Shown here one piece after another: positions 37,788-40,047 of a stretch of 40,047 bases of DNA; the stretch's first letter is position 1; the number at the start of each line of letters is the position of its first letter. The DNA is taken from positions 1 to 40,047 of the forward strand of contig DATLFN010000063.1 of assembly GCA_035540975.1 (NCBI GenBank). Direction: 5' to 3'. The notes beneath the pieces were generated by a model. It had not been told where the DNA came from. It saw only the letters and a program-made list of their open reading frames with translations, and made no database searches. Made by a program: the position numbers and the translations under genes. The stretch comes from Acidimicrobiales bacterium (GTDB lineage Bacteria; Actinomycetota; Acidimicrobiia; Acidimicrobiales; GCA-2861595).

Positions 37788-38857
37788 TGGCGGCGCCGGG
37801 AGCGACCGAGCGGCTCCGCCTCACGCCCCGCTCGGCCCTGGCCGCCGTCGCCATGTTCGGCCTCACGTTGGGCTTCCTGGCCATGTTCGCGGCGTCCCGG
37901 CGCGTCCTGGGGTGGGTGGTGGCTGCCGCCACCATCGCCGGTGTCGTCCACCCCCTCGTCGCCCGCCTGGCTCGCCGCCTGCCCCGGGGCGTGGCCGTCG
38001 CCCTGGTCGCCCTGGCCGCCCTGGCGTCGGTCGGGCTGGTCGGGTGGCGGACGGTGGACGACGTGGGCGACCAGACCGATCGGCTGCGCCGCGCCGCCCC
38101 GGAGGCGGCCCGGCGGGTCGAGGCGGGTGACGGGCGGGTGGCCGAGCTGGCGCGCGAGGCCGAGCTCTCCGAGCGCACCGAGCGCTTCGTGGAAGAGGTG
38201 CCCGAGCGGCTGCGGGGAGGCACGCCGGCCCAGGCCCTGCGGGCGGCGGCCACCCGGGGCGTCGCCTACCTCGCCACCTTCGTCCTGTCCGTGTTCCTGC
38301 TGCTCCACGGCCCCGACCTGGCCGCCGCCGCTGCCCGCCAGGTGCACGACCCCGAGCGGCGCGCCCTGCTGGAGCGGGTCGCCGCCGCCGCCTTCCACCG
38401 CGGCTTCACCTACGTGCGGGGGACGATCGCCATGGCGCTGGCCGCCGGTGGCGTCGCCTACGCGATAGCCGAGGCGGCCGGCGTACCCGCCCCGGCGCCG
38501 CTGGCGCTGTGGGTCGCCCTCTGGGACGTCGTCCCCTATCTCGGCGCGGTGATCGGGGCCGTGCCCATCGTGCTGCTGGGCGGCATCGGCGACCCGGGAC
38601 GGGGGCTGGTCCTGGCCCTGGCCTTCGTCGCCTACGAGGTGGCGGAGACCCTTCTCGTGCAACGCCGGCTCGAGCGCCGGGCGGTGCGGCTGGGCCCGTT
38701 CCTCACCGTCGCCGGCGCCTTCGCCGGCCTCGAGCTGTACGGGTTGGGCGGCGCCCTGCTGGCCATCGTCGTCCTGGCCGTCGGGGTGGCCGCCCTCGCC
38801 GAGCTGGCGCCTGCAGAGCTCGAACCGACCGATCCGGTGCGCTCGCCCGCCGCCTAA
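37787..38857 (+). CDS. AI-2E family transporter, divergent paralogue
   Basis: A 356-aa membrane protein of the same AI-2E/UPF0118 family, about eight helices. Family features: two N-terminal helices, a central amphipathic region (about 95-145), FVLSVFLLLHGPDLA, and LWVALWDVVPYLGAVIGAVPIVLLGGI. It is clearly diverged from its neighbour across the palindromic promoter: ENN-x-LSP is replaced by VAYEVAETLLVQRRLERRAV. The two may form a functional pair. ATG start, leaderless. Its TAA overlaps the opposing flavin-reductase stop (CTAA). Confidence 0.88.
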   Translation: MAAPGATERLRLTPRSALAAVAMFGLTLGFLAMFAASRRVLGWVVAAATIAGVVHPLVARLARRLPRGVAVALVALAALASVGLVGWRTVDDVGDQTDRLRRAAPEAARRVEAGDGRVAELAREAELSERTERFVEEVPERLRGGTPAQALRAAATRGVAYLATFVLSVFLLLHGPDLAAAAARQVHDPERRALLERVAAAAFHRGFTYVRGTIAMALAAGGVAYAIAEAAGVPAPAPLALWVALWDVVPYLGAVIGAVPIVLLGGIGDPGRGLVLALAFVAYEVAETLLVQRRLERRAVRLGPFLTVAGAFAGLELYGLGGALLAIVVLAVGVAALAELAPAELEPTDPVRSPAA

Positions 38858-39396
38858 CCCCCGTAGATCATGCGGGTGTCCTCCATGCGGAGCACCGGCG
38901 TGTCCTCCGGCTTCTGGAACCCGGCGTCCACCACCTCCCCGACGAACAGGGTGTGGCTGCCGGTGGCGACGTCCTGGCGCACCTCGCAGTCGACGTAGGC
39001 CACTGCCTGGTCGAGGATCGGGGCGCCCGTGCGGCCGTCGTGGAACGGGAAGCCGTTCATGGTGCGGGCCGCCTCGTCGACGTCGACGGGCTTGGTGAAC
39101 TTGCGCACGATCGCCCGGTCCTCACGGTCGACGATGCACAGGCTGAATACCCGGCCGGCGGCGAGGAGCTCCCCGGTGAGTGACCCGTTCTCCACGGCGA
39201 TGCCGACCAGCTTGGGGTCGAACGACAGCTGGGTCACCCAGTTGAGGGTCATCCCGTTGCGCCGCTCGCCGGCCCGGCTCCCGACCACGTAGAGGCCGTA
39301 GGGCATCGTCCACAGGACCCTCCGCCGCAGCTTGTCGTACTCCTCGGGGTCGACGCCGGGCGGGAAGGGGCCGACGGGGCCGGTCGAGAGGGGCAT
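38854..39396 (-). CDS. Flavin reductase-like FMN-binding protein
   Basis: A 180-aa split-barrel flavoprotein of the flavin-reductase family (short-chain NAD(P)H:flavin oxidoreductase). YGLYVVGSRAGERRNGMTLNW and TQLSFDPKLVGIAVENGSLT, then FSLCIVDREDRAIVRKF and a C-terminal YVDCEVRQDVATGSHTLFVGEV are typical. It might supply reduced flavin to an oxygenase or act as a ferric reductase; no partner is adjacent. ATG 39396, 6 nt after minus-strand TAGGGT (39408-39403). Confidence 0.9.
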   Translation of the reverse strand: MPLSTGPVGPFPPGVDPEEYDKLRRRVLWTMPYGLYVVGSRAGERRNGMTLNWVTQLSFDPKLVGIAVENGSLTGELLAAGRVFSLCIVDREDRAIVRKFTKPVDVDEAARTMNGFPFHDGRTGAPILDQAVAYVDCEVRQDVATGSHTLFVGEVVDAGFQKPEDTPVLRMEDTRMIYGG

Positions 39397-39408
39397 GGCC
39401 CGACCCTA
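39397..39408 (-). promoter_or_regulatory. Leaderless -10 element for flavin reductase
   Basis: Minus-strand TAGGGT (39408-39403), 6 nt, then ATG. The 89-nt gap to the next upstream gene holds no other clear signal. Confidence 0.55.
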
Positions 39409-39485
39409 GCGGGACCTTCCTGGCTGGCCCGTGGCGGAGCGACGGAACCCCTGGTCAAGGGTGGTTTTCGGGCTCCCGCCGCGTA

Positions 39486-39836
39486 TTACCTAACCGACCC
39501 GTCGGAGCCGTCGGCAGTGACGGCCACAGCGACCTCGTCGATGACGTGGAAGGGGTGGCAGGGGTCGTAGTTGTCGGCGCTGCCCCAGGCGCCGGCGGGT
39601 TCCCTCGGCTCGACGTGATCGACCTCATCGACGAACGGGCAACGCCACCGCTTCCGGGGGTCGGCGCCCAGCGTGCCTGAGGTGGTCTCGCCGCCGGTCT
39701 GGTAGGCGAGGACCATGGGCCTCCCGCTCTTCCAGCCGAGGGCGTGGGGGCACACGAGGCGTTGCTTGCCGTGGTAGGAGAGCCAGACCGGACGGCGCTG
39801 GCGCAGGGCGGCTTCGAGGGCGGCCCACGGCGACAT
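39486..39836 (-). CDS. WYL-like small protein
   Basis: A 116-aa protein resembling a stand-alone WYL domain: WLSYHGKQRLVCPHALGWK then GRPMVLAYQTGGET and a later RCPFVDEVDHVE, i.e. the sandwiched strands WYL domains use to bind ligands, without the usual N-terminal HTH. I use ATG 39836, which has GGGAGG upstream; a longer 140-aa version from a start at 39908 would add a basic, non-conserved-looking stretch. The C-terminus is Asp/Val-rich. Function unknown; it might be a ligand sensor. Confidence 0.7.
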   Translation of the reverse strand: MSPWAALEAALRQRRPVWLSYHGKQRLVCPHALGWKSGRPMVLAYQTGGETTSGTLGADPRKRWRCPFVDEVDHVEPREPAGAWGSADNYDPCHPFHVIDEVAVAVTADGSDGSVR

Positions 39837-39960
39837 GCCCCCTCCCTCGACGTCGACACCGTGCCCGTGGAGTCGGCTCCGGTGCCGGCGCGTCGCCAGA
39901 CCGAGCACCCGGGGCAGCCCGGCAGGCCACCACCGAGCGGCCGCCCCGCGGCCCAGCCGC

Positions 39961-40047
39961 TCAGTTCCAGGTGATCCACTTGGGGTCGAGCGCCTCGCCC
40001 AGCGGCGGGTCCCACCGGGGCGGGGGCAGGCCGAGGCCGGCGGCGGC
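39961..40047 (-). CDS. C-terminal end of an unidentified gene (cut by window edge)
   Basis: The minus strand reads an open frame from the right edge ending in LGLPPPRWDPPLGEALDP then KWITWN and TGA at 39961. Only 28 residues are visible, so the product cannot be identified. Codon use is G/C-rich at third positions, consistent with a real gene. The intervening 124 nt to the WYL-like gene show no obvious signal. Confidence 0.5.
   Translation of the reverse strand, partial: AAAGLGLPPPRWDPPLGEALDPKWITWN

Noticed and set aside
37787-38857. Autoinducer-2 quorum sensing inferred from the AI-2E name
   Set aside because: The family name reflects one proposed substrate; there is no luxS or lsr gene here, and many members have other roles.

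Overview
This is a high-GC (about 70%) window from an actinobacterium, most likely from the class Acidimicrobiia or a neighbouring deep lineage; that placement is inference. The support is a Pup-proteasome cluster (Pup, Dop, Mpa), an FO synthase of the fused CofG-CofH (FbiC) type, OpcA beside NADP glucose-6-phosphate dehydrogenase, and TANNNT -10 boxes only 6-7 nt from many start codons (leaderless mRNAs). Genes are tightly packed with many GTGA start/stop overlaps. No gap exceeds 300 bases. I see no tRNA, rRNA, CRISPR, transposase or prophage.

Layout. 1-3607 (minus): Mpa, Dop and Pup. 3741-3980: a small ferredoxin. 3987-10367 (minus): a long operon-like run of dodecin, a PBP4-type carboxypeptidase, a LON-domain protein, two small membrane proteins, a short conserved protein, a ubiquitin-fold sulfur carrier, a TtuA-type tRNA thiolase, TrmI and a MarP-like membrane protease. 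10446-14221: a Cys-rich small protein, a TetR regulator divergent from a desaturase with an operator between them, a DUF6941-like protein and a FIST protein. Three copies of a 165-200 bp structured repeat sit in the gaps at 5177, 10805 and 12918. 14273-22893: a complete sugar-phosphate operon, tkt-tal-pgi-gnd-zwf-opcA-pgl. 22944-23789: a CooC-type P-loop ATPase interrupted by one in-frame UGA. 23847-25835: a PGPGW membrane protein and a KhtU/KhtT-type antiporter pair. 25936-29184: an M23-like lipoprotein, a long hairpin and fbiC. 29248-34952: a LOG-family protein, several uncharacterised proteins, an M20 peptidase, a secreted TIM-barrel protein and an overlooked 57-aa gene. 34962-40047: RNase D, a thioesterase, two divergent AI-2E-family transporters sharing a palindromic promoter, a flavin reductase, a WYL-like protein and the tail of a cut gene.

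How the genes fit together. The left end covers protein turnover (Pup tag, tag-processing enzyme, unfoldase) and tRNA modification (m1A and 2-thiolation). The centre is the full oxidative and non-oxidative pentose phosphate pathway plus phosphoglucose isomerase. The right half is cofactor F420 synthesis, ion/proton exchange and envelope functions.

The most notable signal is the CooC-type gene. Its UGA codon replaces exactly the first Cys of the family's C-x-C motif, the frame is open on both sides, and a SECIS-like hairpin follows at the right distance. It is a strong candidate for a selenocysteine-containing member of this family. The second is the dispersed structured repeat, whose outer ends carry inverted copies of GCACTAGCC.
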